A stretch of 64,000 nt of DNA from Pleurotus ostreatus/Saccharomyces cerevisiae fusant (Eukaryota; Opisthokonta): assembly GCA_024196135.1 (NCBI GenBank), contig JAMQCK010000020.1, positions 1 through 64,000 on the forward strand, in the 5' to 3' direction. The notes beneath the pieces were generated by a model, which worked only from the letters and a program-made list of their open reading frames with translations, made no database searches and was not told the origin of the DNA. Every line of letters starts with the position of its first letter. Positions within the stretch are counted from its first letter, which is position 1. The position numbers and the translations under genes were made by a program. Below are positions 1-10,930 of this stretch, piece by piece.

Positions 1-283
1 ATGAGAGGAAACTGAGCGGGCGAAGAGGCGCGGCATTTGCCGAAGCGTCTGATGGGAAGCGGTAACGTGTGGCCGGATGCCGCTGACGTCTGATCGGATT
101 CCGGTGAGACGCCTGGCACTTCCTCGCCCATTATCCCTACCTTCCCGGCCTTTCTAACCCTAACGAACATGGGCGCTGGTAGGTTATCGATGTCTGCGCG
201 TCGAATGGCGCCGGTTTCAGCGTGATCGGAGAAAATTGATGGCATTGATCCAGGCGCGCGCTTGGAATTGGGCAGGGGGTTAG

Positions 284-870
284 AAAGAGCCACTGAGGTC
301 TGTGCCAATGTCTGACGACCATGCTCAATTGGTCCGATTATTTCCCACGGGGGGGCAGAGTCGTCTCCTTCACAGATCAGGCAGAGAGGTGGCTAGAGAG
401 CGAGCCTCACCATCATCATTCCCACGGGCAGAGTCGCCTCAGACTCTGCTTGACTTGACTGAAAGAGCCACTGAGGTCTGCAATCCCGGCCATGTCTGAT
501 GACCCTGCTCAATTGGTCCAATCTTTTCCCACGGGGGGGCAGAGTCGTCGCTGGCTGCCCCTCCTTTGTACCTCAGCCAAAGATTGAACATTGCCATCGT
601 GGTCATTGTTCACACGGGCAGAGTCACCGTAAACTCTGCTTGAGCAGACGAATTTTGTTTCATCCCCCCACAACTCGACCAGTAGTGACCGCGCCCTTGC
701 CTGGCCACCACACTCCATTGGTCCCATCATTTCCCACGGGGGGCAGAGTCGTCTCAGTGTAACCCTCCTTCACAGATCAGGCAGAGAGGTGGCTAGAGAG
801 CGAGCCTCAATATCATCATTCCCACGGGCAGAGTTGCCTCAGACTCTGACTCCGCTCACCGAAAAGAGCG
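284..870. repeat. Three-copy GC-rich repeat cluster
   Basis: Three imperfect direct copies begin near 284, 459 and 708. Each combines a stretch reading roughly GCTCAATTGGTCC, then TTCCCACGGGGGGCAGAGTC, and (copies 1 and 3) the block CAGATCAGGCAGAGAGGTGG followed by a shorter CCCACGGGCAGAGT copy and AGACTCTG. No convincing coding potential. The CACGGGG..CAGAGTC core recurs outside the cluster near 1154 and 1236. It looks like a degenerate non-coding dispersed element; no terminal inverted repeats or target-site duplications were recognised. Confidence 0.75.
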
Positions 871-1226
871 ACTGCATTCCTTTTGGCCTTGCTGACCGGG
901 AACCTGACCTCCACCCTCCACCTACTTGAGCCTCGCCCGCGTCAAAGGGCAAAGACGTAGCCACCGCCTCTGTGTTGTTACAAAGTCTGACCGTCTCGGT
1001 CGCTCTTCTTATCCACATGCAGCGCCACCTTTGACTGTGCCCGAGAATTCCCGCAAAAAAGAAAATAGATTTTGAACGGTCTCACTACAGCTCAGCCAAG
1101 GCGTCGGAGCCTGATCCTCACGTCTACCTCTAGGACACCACCTTTCCATCAATTCCCACGGGGGCAGAGTCGCCTCTGCCTGAGCCCTGCATTTCAAATT
1201 ACCAAATGGAGGTTAAATGTGTCAAA
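871..1226. other. Intergenic, contains a lone repeat core
   Basis: No coding signal was seen. A copy of the TTCCCACGGGGGCAGAGTCG core lies at about 1152-1175. This is the 3' flank of the F-box gene on the minus strand. Confidence 0.5.
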
Positions 1227-2404
1227 TCACATCAAATTCCCACGGGGGCAGGGGCAGAGTCGACTCTGCCCCCAGATCCCGAAAAGAGAAGGATAGGCGT
1301 CGATCGTCGTTGCAGGCACACGGTGGGTATAGCACAGGTGTAGGTTGGACAGCTCCGGGAGAAGAGCGGTCCCAGTCAAGACTCGCAGGGTCGTCGCGCC
1401 CATGAGCTCTGTTGTTGCGCCCTCGATGCACTCGACGAATATTAAAGACTTGAGGCGCGGGAGTTTCTCTATACAGCGCACGAGGTTCAGCGCCGAGGCG
1501 CCAGTGATGTCCTTAATATCGAGCTCAGTGACGAGGTTCGACCCTGCAGCTTGAAGGAACCCGAGAAGAGATACGAATACGTCGCCGTCGTTATCGCCTT
1601 CTCGAGATCCCGAGAGGACGATATGTGCGAGCATCGGTGCAGCGATGAACGGTAACATGAGATGCATGTTATCCGAGAGTGTGACGTGCTTCAAGTTGGG
1701 GAGGTACACGGGTGCGTAAGAGCGAGTGTGAAGGGCAGAAGCGGTCCTCGAAGCCTGCATTCGAAGCGTGAGCACCTCGAGGGATGATGCGCAACGCCGG
1801 AGCGCATCGATATAGAACTCCGCGCGGTAGACCGGTTCTTGGAGAAGTCCCATCAGCTCACGCCAAAGTCCGAAGAAAGGAACACACCTAAATCAACTTG
1901 AGTGCTGATCTCTAGCGAACGCAGTCGCGGCGCGTGAGCCAGGAGATCCAAGGACGTCGGTGCGCTCGGGGGCCGCAGACCAACTATGAGGTCCTCGAGA
2001 AGCGGAAGATCGACATCCGCAAGGTTTGCGAGATCATAAGAGGCGGCCGTCAGCCATATGCACTTCCATTGGGGCGCGCGGTCTCGCAGGAGTGCAAGTA
2101 GCTGGCTCGATACGTCGTCGTGCCGGAAAAGAAACCACGTCGCATCTAGATGTAGAGGTACGTCACCGGTACGTTCGAGTCGTTGTGCGAGGAGGTCGGG
2201 ATGTTTGATAAGCCGATCCCACTGGATATACGACCACAGTTGTGGTGTACTGAACGCGGCGACGCGCCAACCAACGCATACCAAAGCGAGGAAGCGTAGC
2301 GCCATCCGAGACCACATGGACATCTCGTACGCCGCGACGTAGCGAAGGAAGATCTCCGAAAGGAGTTCTTGAGGCAACACTGATATGGGCGCGTCCTGAG
2401 GCAT
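1227..2404 (-). CDS. F-box/leucine-rich-like protein, 3' end repeat-derived
   Basis: Two exons (2404-1888 and 1837-1227) with a 50-nt intron GTGTGT...CCAAG; the sum is 376 codons. The N-terminus contains an F-box-like helix pair (LPQELLSEIFLRYV, then CVGWRVAAFSTPQLW), followed by leucine-rich segments. Proteins of this kind usually act as substrate receptors in SCF ubiquitin ligases. The closest paralogue in the window is the gene at 5208-6515, which shares the KPQDAPI/MPQDAPI start region and the intron position. The paralogue continues for some 45 residues after the shared IDAY/FDAW segment, whereas this protein ends in GQSRLCPCPRGNLM encoded by a repeat copy. The native C-terminus therefore seems to have been replaced. 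Start chosen at the methionine just before the conserved PQDAPI. Expression is unknown. Confidence 0.75.
1236..1275. repeat. Repeat core overlapping a gene 3' end
   Basis: TTCCCACGGGGGCAGGGGCAG followed by AGTCGACTCTGCCCC is another copy of the left-edge repeat core. It lies inside the last codons of the F-box gene that ends at 1227, so the repeat supplies that protein's final dozen or so residues. Confidence 0.7.
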
Positions 2405-2768
2405 GGTGGTCTCGTGAAGAGGCGAGAATCGGTCCTAGAAAAGACATAAATACATCGCCAATCGAATTCTTGAAGGTAGGGAAGTACGTACTTAGAGGAT
2501 TTGGCGACCGTTGCTGGCAGATGATGGTGGGAGGCAAGCGCGTCGATTACCCTGCGCCCGCGCGTACGAGATAGGGGTCGTTCTCGCACGCCTTGTCGAC
2601 CTATTGAAGCCACTCCAGCGAAGGCCGTGTAGAGCGGAGCGGGCACAGTCGTCAAGTGTCTGTAACATCAGATGACTGGATGGCGTAGAAACTGACCTTG
2701 AATGTAACCCAATAGAGAGTGCGAAGGGGCCCTTGAGAAATCATCAACATTGAATTGTCCCCTTATTC
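2405..2768. other. Intergenic region
   Basis: Lies between the start of the F-box gene (minus) and the stop of the P450 (minus). Only short unsupported ORFs, mostly antisense or out of frame. It probably holds the F-box promoter and the P450 3' UTR. Confidence 0.5.
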
Positions 2769-4697
2769 CTAAAAATCTCGTATCAAGGCTGCGGCCTTTG
2801 CCGACCTGGGTCGAATGCTACATTTGAATGGAAGCGGGTGACTATCGTCGTCGTAAGTAATCAGCCAACAAGTCAGGTAAAACCATACCTGATCGAGCCG
2901 GACGTTTGTCCTTCGACAGGCGCGACTTCGACATCGCCATCCTTCCATTTGCGAATTTCGAAGACGGACAAAATCGAGGCGCACGCAAGGAATAGCGAGA
3001 TGTCCGCGAGCTCCCTACCTGGACAAATGCGGCGACCTGAGAAACGATAGCAGTGAGAAGTAGCGCGGCTGTATCGCCTGCGTGCGCGTACCGAATCCGA
3101 AGCAGATTGTTCTTGGGTCCTTCTCCGGCTGGCGCCCTTCGGTAGCGAGGAATCGATCAGGCAAAAACTCTATCGGATTTCTATACGTGCGCTCGTCGTG
3201 AAGCATTGACCTACAATCCGCGGCAGTAAGCGTCAATCGGGACGCGGCGCCCGCTAAACTTACCACAGAATTGGCATGATCAGCGAGCCCTTGGGGATGA
3301 AGTATCCCTCGTACACGTCGTCCTCCGTCACTCTATGCGGCGCCCCAGTCGGTACTACGACGTGCGAGCGAAGGACCTCCGCTACGAGCGCGTTCATGTA
3401 CGGCAGGGCCGAGCGGTCGGCCATGGTTGGAAGTCTGTCTGTACCGACGACGGAGTCCAGCTCCGCTTGAGCGCGAGTTTGAACATGAGGGTTGCTGGCC
3501 ATAAAGCGAAAGAAAGCGTTGATAGAGGCGACAGTCGTATCCGCACCACCTAAAGGTCAGGACATCAGTCCTCGAAGATGTACGCCAACAGTCAGGTTCG
3601 TACCGGAGTAAAGTGACGCGGCCGACCACTTCAGATCAAACTCCTCGTCGGGGGTGATATTCTTGCGTGCGTCAAGGAGATTGGCGGTGAAAGAGGGCTC
3701 CGCAGTGCCCAAATCCTTGAACCAGGTCGGATGAGCGTCGCTAGAGCCAAAAGATGCCTTACTATCTGAGACTTGACGAAATCGTACGGCGAGTCGGCCA
3801 TGCGATCGAGCGTTTCCCGCCAAGCGCGCCCAATAGACTTGAAGCCTGCTCCCAGTGACCAGTCGGGGAGGGACAGAACTGAAAAGCCCGCGTTTTAGAC
3901 CATCTTTGAGGGACAGAGAATCACACGCACGCGGAGGTACGAGATTGGCCAGGAACCCGCCCGGAGAAGTTGCCAAAGCGAATTGCTCTGTTGCTTCGTT
4001 CGCGAGCTTGATGAAGGGGTCTTCGCAGGGGAGGGCATGGTATCCATACGAGATACGGAGGATGATGGATCCCGTCATGCTGCAGATCGAAGGTCGGTCG
4101 GGTGCCATGCGTCTGAAGGCGTGACACTCACTGTCTGACATGCTCGGCGAAGTCGTCTGGCGTGTCCAGCAGGTTCTTCAAAAACTTGAGAACCTCGCTC
4201 TCCTCGATCTCGTCGAACTTGTGCACCGCGCTCTGAGTGCCGATAATCTGCTGCATGAGGCGCCTACTCGCGCGATGTCGCGCGCCGTAAGGCAGAAGGA
4301 CGGTCGTACGAGACCATCCCACGAAGTCGCCTCCGAATGCAATGGATGGACGGTCGGAGTAGATGGCGCTACGACGGTCGAGAAGGTCCATCGCGATCCG
4401 CGGCGAGTTGATGATGATCATGGTCTGACGAAGGACGGACACCGAGCATATATCGCCTGGACGCTCGTGAGAAAGCGCTGAGAAAGGAACGGTCGACGTA
4501 CCATACTTTCTCCCCCACTCTGCAAATGTAAGCCACTACCTCTCGTTCGGCATCGACAGGAGACTGCCGATGATTGGCAGGGAGGGTGGTCCAGGCGGTA
4601 GAGGCAGTGAACGCCGCCTACGTAGGAGGACGACCGCGAGCAGCGCAGCGCCGACCCCACATAGCACGAGATTCAGACTGTTAGCTTTCTCAAACAT
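2769..4697 (-). pseudogene. Cytochrome P450, full length but with one in-frame TAG
   Basis: Nine exons were traced: 4697-4502, 4456-4132, 4079-3931, 3878-3763, 3715-3604, 3549-3264, 3210-3092, 3036-2889, 2841-2769. All junctions are GT-AG and the total is 508 codons. In order: an N-terminal membrane anchor, the proline hinge LPPGPPSLPIIG, the I-helix GGADTTV (about residue 300), ExxR as EVLR (about 356), HDERTYRNP..FLPDRF, the haem loop FGFGRRICPGR, and the end SHPLPFKC...ALIRDF. It is a class II microsomal monooxygenase of the large agaricomycete CYP group; the substrate cannot be read from sequence. Codon 54, between PNER and WLTFAEW, is TAG at 4536-4538; no plausible alternative splice removes it. 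Everything else is intact, so this is either a very young pseudogene, a base error, or an RNA-rescued gene. Confidence 0.88.
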
Positions 4698-5207
4698 GAC
4701 GAAGTTAAGACGACAAGGGGAGTCGACGCCCTTCAGCGGCGCGCTGAACACACTTATACGGGGCCTTCTGCACGCACAGCACGCGCTTGAATAGCGTTCT
4801 GCGCCACCTCCTGGAATGAAGGATATGAATGGGAAGTAATCCAGAACACGTGCGACGTACCTTGAGGTTGAGCGCTTCGAGGGTCCCGTTCGGGATACCA
4901 AGAAAGAAGACGCCGAGCGCTAGGCTAAGTCCGCGCCGGCGCCGGGGATGCACGCTTACGCGCTGAAACGGACGAGCGCTCAATGACGCATATCGGAGGT
5001 GCGTACCTTGAAATGGCGGAGAGACCTCGAGAAAGGACGTCGAATTGCGTCGCATAGTAGTTCAGTCGATGGAGATACATTCGAGCAAGAGATATATAAA
5101 CGCTAAAGAAGCGTTAGTACTGTCCTGCTATCCGTAGAATGCAATCGCGCACCTGAGAGTAGATCTTCCCGAAACTCGTCTAGTGCGAGACATGTTGGTA
5201 TGCATGA
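4698..5207. other. Intergenic region upstream of P450
   Basis: Holds the P450 promoter and the F-box 3' flank. A 116-codon minus-strand ORF here (5055-4705) has arginine-rich, non-domain-like composition and was not accepted as a gene. Confidence 0.5.
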
Positions 5208-6515
5208 CTATAAATCGAAGAGCGCGCTGCCGTAGTCCGGAGAAGACGCGCGCAGACTGACGTCGGGCACGTCCGAATCGACGTTAATGAGCGCCTTGAC
5301 CAGGACTCCTTCGCATATCCTTCCCCGACTTCTCCAATTCAGCAAAGCGTGCCACGCATCAAATGTCGGCTTCCAGATGCCACCCAAGTAGTGCACGACG
5401 ATATTTTGTAGGTTCGGGAGCATCGCCGAGCGATTCAGAACCTTCAACGTCGACGCATTCATGAGCGTCCGTGTGCCCGGGTATCCCTCGACCTTCAGCG
5501 TGGTCAGACGCGTAAGCTTGTGAAGGCAGCGCATGAAGTCAGCAGGCGATTCGACGAAGTCATGCTCGACGATCAAGGACTCGATGGAGGTTGGCCCGCG
5601 ATTGAGCAGCGCCAGAAGCGATGAGAACACGTCGCCGTCGCCGGAGACTTCTGTCGAAAGACAAAGCTCGAGGTGAGCGAGCCGCGGGGCAACAACGTAG
5701 CCCAAAACGGTGTGCGTGTACTGCGAGAGGCGAGCGGAAGATAGCCGGGGCAGCGTTATGGGCGCGTACGACTTCGGCAGGCAGTCGGTGTGGTTCCTCC
5801 ACGTCTCCATCCTGAGCTCGAGCTCTTCGAGAGTCGAGGCGCAATGCCGCAATACGTCGAGGAAGAAGTCAGTGTGATATCCTTCGTCTGGACCTAGATT
5901 AGCCATTTTAAGTACAGATTCGCGTCAAGAAACCAGCGGCGTACCACATTCTACTAGGCTACAGATGTCTACTTTTCGCAATCGCGGTGCGTGGGCGACG
6001 AAATCAAGGCAGCGGTGTAGGCAGGGCGGAGTAAGGACGACGCAAAGGTCCTCGAGTAACGGAAGCTCAATGCCCCTGAGGTTTGCGAAGTGCGCAGAGG
6101 AGGCGTTTAACGCTATTGAAGCCCATCGGGACGCAAGATCCTGCAACAAAGGTGCGAACTCCTCCCATTCGATATAGCCCGAGTCGGCGGCGAGGTGCAG
6201 AGGAACGGCGCCCACATGCGCAAGTAGAAACTCCACGACTTCTGGCTTGTCGCGAAAAAGATCTAGATCGATTGAAGAGAACAGCTGAGGCGTGTCGAGC
6301 GCTGTGTTGCGCCAGTCGACGCACACGAAGTTGATACACGATAGGGCGAAGTAGAGCGCGGCTCTTCTCGTGAGGGTTTCAACGCTTCGCAGGAGAATTT
6401 GAGACAAGATCTCTGGAGGTAGCCAGCCTATAGGCGCATCCTGGGGCTTTGCAACGCTCGCTGGACGAGGCCATCCCTCGAGGTCCATTATGAATTCCGC
6501 GATGACGTCCGACAT
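5208..6515 (-). CDS. F-box/leucine-rich-like protein
   Basis: Two exons (6515-5945 and 5893-5208) joined by a 51-nt GTACGC...ATCTAG intron that carries an in-frame stop; 418 residues. The F-box-like segment WLPPEILSQILLRSV followed by FVCVDWRNTALDTPQLF lies at about residues 30-90. The remainder is leucine-rich, with repeating LPLLEDL, APRLRKVDI and APRLAHLEL segments. It probably binds Skp1 and recruits a substrate to an SCF ubiquitin ligase, as the family does. It is a paralogue of the 1227-2404 gene with the same intron position, and its native C-terminus shows what that copy has lost. The start is at the first methionine, about 22 residues before PQDAPIGWLP. No disabling change was seen. 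Confidence 0.82.
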
Positions 6516-6888
6516 CCTACTTTCGAACTGCCTGATAGATTCGCCTGTCAGAGATCAAAAAATGGACGATGAATGCTTAAATTGTACTTCAAAGGCGGCT
6601 GATATCGTGCCCAGCGAGGTGACGGTCGAAAGCAAGAGGGTGAGCGCGAGCATCGACGCCACGCGAACGAAAGGGGCGCAGTTCCCACGCTTCGATATGT
6701 CCGGCGGATCGCGTCGAGCGGGGTGAAAAGAAGCCAGCATGGGGTATAATTGGCAAGCGCGAAGGGGTATGATACACTGAGGGTACCTATAAGATCTAAT
6801 GATACATTCTGTCGAACCTAACCCAGAAAACACGAGCCTTACCAAGATACAGTAGAGAAAAGCAAACCGAACACACGATATACGCAGG
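6516..6888. other. Intergenic region
   Basis: Between the F-box start and the monooxygenase stop, both on the minus strand. Only shadow ORFs; nothing else recognised. Confidence 0.5.
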
Positions 6889-9139
6889 CTATAAGACCGC
6901 CTTTCGCAAAGCCTCCAGGCTATCATGGACCATCCCATCTGTCGACGTCGACCAAGCCCTAATAAGGAGACATCAGCGCCGAAGTTCGACAGGAAGAAGC
7001 CCGTCTCACCATTCCCAATCGCGTTGCATCTGCTCGCCCAGCTCAGTAAGCGCCGCACGCTGAGCCTCTCCTTGCAGCGCGTCAAAGTCAATGCCGCGGT
7101 AGTTGAGCGCGAGAAGGTGGCCGTTAACGCGCGAGCGCTCTTGCACGTCCTGAGCTACAGGCCGGCGAGCGGCGTCATATACGCGAAGAGCTTCGGGGAT
7201 GGTGTCGCGAGTGACTGACGGATCGCCGAGGAGGTGCGCGAGGAGCCATGCATCCTGAAAGTGGGCGTCAGGGATGGCAAATAACCCGAATCTCAAAGGC
7301 ACAGCTTACCTCGACCGCCTGCCCCGCGCCGCTTCCTTGGAAGGGCGTCATCGAATGCGCCTGGCAAAAGCTATCAGACGCATGCGCCAGTGCCCAAAGC
7401 GCGTATGCTCACCGCATCACCCAGCAGCACCGTCCTCCCATGCACGAACGTCGGCAACCCAGGCGGCTTCGTCGTATGCACCGCCCACCTCAAAGCGCCG
7501 TCTACGCACTGTTGTCGCGCATTAGCCTCGTCCTCAACCCCGCTTCAACTCGCCGAGCACGCGCGTCTCGTCGACGTCGAGCGTCGTACAGACATCCACC
7601 CCACTCACTTCCAGCATCGCCTGCACCTCCGGCTCCCACCCCTCGAAGGCGCCCGCAAACTCGGCCTTCGCGGCCTTGCGCATCCACTCGCCCGGGTGCA
7701 CGCCGTGCTCCTGCGCGGGGTCGAAGGTGAAGAAGATGACGTTGAGGCAGGCGCCGTTCTGGATGGAGTAGCCGACGATGCACTGGAGTTCGACCTTAGC
7801 AGGCGTAGAAGAGGAGATATCGCCGTCGATACGCACCGCATTGTTCCCGAAGTACTATAAGCAGAAAGTCAGTATGCAGCCCTCTTCCACGACGCGCGCG
7901 AAGAAAACTCACTAGCATCGGATTGGACAGTAGCGAGTGCTCTGGCGCGCGCTCACTCAACTTGTCCGCCGAGATGAGCACGCGGTACGCGACGAAGCCG
8001 CTCCAAACGGGCTGAGCTGCCGCCGCGAGCGCCTCCGCCTCCGCCTCTGTCCCTGCCGGGCTCCCTTTGCAGGACCCAGCTCCCGCGTCTTCCGCCCACG
8101 CGTCTCTGCCCCCCGCTCGTTCAACTTCCCCCTCGTCCCCTGCTGGTCCCGCCGCCTGTCGAGTAGCCTCGGACACCAGCCGCTCCATCATCCCGACGCG
8201 CACGCGCGACTTAAGGCCGTCCGCGCCGATGAGTACGTCGCACGTCGCGACCGTGCCGTCTTCGAAATGCAGATGGATGGGATGGTCGTCAGGACGATCG
8301 TGGGCGGATGGGGAAGGCGACGGCATTGTCGAAGGTGCTGAAAAGTCGGAGGAGGACGAGGTGGATGAGGGGACGAAGGGTGAGAACGCATTGAAAGACG
8401 CAGGGGAGGATGCATAAGAGAAACTAGTCGAGGATGGAGGGTTGTGCGCGAGGGAAGAGGAGTTAGACGAGCGAGTGCAGGACGCGTCGAGTAAGGAAGA
8501 CGCGTCAGTGTAAGAGACGAGCCGCTTCGAGCAGACGACATTGTCGCGGCCGAGCTTCTTGAGGCGCGCGACGAGGACAGTCTGAAAGTCGGCGCGGTGG
8601 ACGCGAAGCTGTCGGCCTGGATGATCAGACGACGAGTTCAGCAGAGTAGAAGGCATTATAGTAGGGTTAGAGACGTACCTTTGGCTTGTATGGTATAGAA
8701 ATGGTAGCCCTCGACCTGATCGCTCTTACGGCAAATAAACGTCGTATCTGCACCACTTCGTTAGCGACAAGTACGCGCATGTGAGCCACGAGACTGACCT
8801 TCTTCCTCTCCTGCCTCAACGCACGAGCGCTCCATCAGCTCCTTCTCCAATCCGAGCCGCTTGAGAATTTCCCTAGGTCCTAACCTCGTTAAGTCAACTA
8901 CAGCTTCGCGGATGATTTGCACTTACTCGGCCAAAAGCCAATACCCGCGCCCACCTCCGCGAGTCGAGAAGCGCCCTCGTAGACCGTAACGTCTATGTCG
9001 GGATATCGCGCTAGACAGAGCGCGGCTACGAGTCCTCCGATCCCGGCGCCACTTCACGTAACGAACGTCGTCAGTCCCGCGAAGCCCGACCTGCGAAGCA
9101 GACGCACCAGATAGCCACGCGAAGTCGGGGTCGTCCCAT
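6889..9139 (-). CDS. FAD-dependent class A monooxygenase (salicylate hydroxylase-like)
   Basis: Ten exons: 9139-9108, 9051-8927, 8879-8799, 8747-8679, 8616-7913, 7854-7539, 7501-7413, 7360-7310, 7254-7010, 6958-6889. The total is 594 codons. The FAD-binding GAGIGGL lies at about residue 11, VGAGIGFWP follows, the second motif GADGLKSRVR is near residue 236 and the third GDAAHSMTPFQGSGAG near 470; the protein ends with WEWAWSTS. The family uses NAD(P)H and O2 to hydroxylate aromatic or related substrates; which one is unknown. Unusual points: a Ser/Pro-rich insert of about 70 residues (141-212) before the DG motif, a second Ala/Gly/Glu-rich insert (about 257-305), and one very short intron of 37 nt (7538-7502, GTTGAG donor) that is the least certain junction. 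The gene is divergent from the glutaredoxin gene. Confidence 0.88.
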
Positions 9140-9687
9140 CGCGGGTACACAGAGTGATAGAGGCGAGGGTAAAGAAGGGCAGCTGGAAGTACATGAACAC
9201 CGTCGCGTCCCGTAGTCATCGCGATGCCGAGCGTGAACGCCGCATTGCGAAAGCCAGTGCCGCGTGAAGCGCATGTGGATGGTCGCAACCACGTTGTGCG
9301 AGGGAAATAAGCGGTGTAGTCAGGTATATATACACCGCGCCGGAAGACGCGCATTCGGTAGCCCGAAGTTCTAGTTGCCCTGCGCGCTGCATGCGCGCTC
9401 GTCGGGGGCCGGTATTGACCTGTCCGACCCCGATATGCGCTCGAGAAAGGCTAGTGCAAGCAGAGCAAGACCGACAGGTGTCCTCCCTGGGCCTGGAAGC
9501 CGTAATCCGCGGCCACGGGACAATCATAGCGTGGGCGTCGGGACCAACATAGGAATGTCCAGAACTGGAAGTGCGGAAATGACGGATCACGCGTGACGCC
9601 CGCACCACGTGCGCGCCATGTACGGCGCGTGCCTCTACCCGGCGCTTGCTCCCGACCACGTTGTTCTCTTGAACTAGAACGCCCATC
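9140..9687. promoter_or_regulatory. Divergent intergenic region, monooxygenase/glutaredoxin
   Basis: Between the monooxygenase start (minus) and the glutaredoxin start (plus), so it serves both. A palindromic GTATATATAC lies at about 9324-9333, about 185 bp from the monooxygenase ATG; it could be a TATA element for either side. No other element can be assigned by eye. Confidence 0.4.
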
Positions 9688-10219
9688 ATGTCTGTGAAGG
9701 CGCTTGCTGAGGTAGGCGAGCTAGAAGGGTGCACCCGAGCATCGTATCTGATGATCGTTAGGCCGCTATCTCCCAGAACACGATCTGCGTGTTCTCCCGA
9801 AGCTGGTGCCCGTACTGCACGCGGGTCAAGTCCTTGCTCGACAGCAGGTTCCCCAATGCGCAGAGGAAATACCTCGAGTGAGTACTATCTATCAAAGAGA
9901 TCTTCCTCTGCTCGATTCTGACCCCTTACGGCAGACTCGATAAGATGGAGGAGGGCGACGACATCCAGGGCTATCTTCAGAGCAAAACCGGCCAGCGCAC
10001 GGTTCCGAACGTCTTCATTAGTGCGTATTCCATTCGGATCCGCGTCTACAACAATCTGAATCTCTGCCTCTACTTACTCAGAGCAAAAGCACATCGGTGG
10101 TAAGTTCTCCCTCGAAGTTTTGACCCTCGGACTCAACTGACGAGCGCCTCTGTTCAGGCTGCGACGACACGACGGCCATGGTTCAGTCGGGCAAGATCGC
10201 GGAGATGCTGAAGTCATAG
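9688..10219 (+). CDS. Dithiol glutaredoxin
   Basis: Five small exons: 9688-9711, 9777-9877, 9935-10020, 10082-10099, 10158-10219. They sum to 97 codons (96 residues), the usual size of a cytosolic classical glutaredoxin. It carries the redox-active CPYC at residues 19-22 in [13 protein letters not shown], the [11 protein letters not shown] segment, the cis-proline TVPNVFI motif and the glutathione-binding GGCDDTTAM. Such proteins use glutathione to reduce protein disulfides and mixed disulfides. No mitochondrial or secretory leader is visible from this start. It lies next to an oxidative enzyme pair (FAD monooxygenase, P450), which may be coincidence. Confidence 0.93.
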
Positions 10220-10930
10220 AACCCTCGCCTATCTCGCCGATTACATACTACCCGACGCTCTTGTTACCCTAGACGGCAATGCGCTAGACGACACGTTGAA
10301 CACATTTGCCACGCTGCACGCACGCGCCTCGCATCTCCTCGCCTCCGACCTTTGAGGAGCTCGCGCGTTCCGAGGGAAGCTTTCCACTGAATCTCTTCGT
10401 CGATGACGAACAACCGGATGCGCAGAGCTTCTCCGTGTCCGGTGAGCAGGGGCGGCCTCGCAAGCACCGCTTGCTCGCGGCGAACTTTGTTAAGCGCCGG
10501 GTGGCGCGTGGCTTCCACGTCAAAGTTACGGGCACTTTGTCTCCTCGCTGTCTGGCTCACGAGTTCGGACCTTTCTCGAGGTGAGTCGTGCGCTTGAAGG
10601 CGAACTAACCCCCTATAGCACATGCGATACCCCAGTCGCCTACCGCGATACCTCAGTCGCCTACCGCGATACCCCAGTCACGTATCGCGATACCTGAGTC
10701 GCGTACCGCGTCATCGTCAACGAACTCGCAGATGCGTCATTGGTCTGCGCTATACCTATACTTCTGTTGACAGAACGATGTCCAGGGCAGTCAGTCGCTG
10801 GGTCACGGCGAGGTACGCTCCTCGACCAGTCTCTCCTCAATTGATTGTCTAATTTGCGTGATCGCAATCAGACATAATGCGAACGCTCCGCCGTAGACAA
10901 CCTCACGCTCGCATAGTTCTCTGACGGGCC
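10220..10930. other. Intergenic region with tandem repeat
   Basis: No supported gene. It contains a short tandem array at 10624-10708. Confidence 0.5.
10624..10708. repeat. 21-bp tandem repeat, about 4 units
   Basis: The unit is approximately CGCGATACCCCAGTCGCCTAC, repeated four times with a few substitutions (CCCC/CCTC/CCTG, CGCC/CACG/CGCG). It is non-coding. Confidence 0.8.

Noticed and set aside
284..870. CRISPR-like spacing of the left-edge repeats
   Set aside because: Repeat copies are few and degenerate with unequal spacing, and the DNA is fungal.
4519..4538. A 20-nt micro-intron (GTAGTGGC...TGCAG) that would remove the P450 stop
   Set aside because: Far too short for a spliceosomal intron, and it would throw the following FAEWGRKYG segment out of frame.
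4705..5055. A 116-codon ORF upstream of the P450
   Set aside because: No domain, Arg-rich composition, and it overlaps the P450 promoter and start region.
2769..10219. A full secondary-metabolite cluster
   Set aside because: No synthase, terpene cyclase, transporter or cluster regulator is present in the interval.
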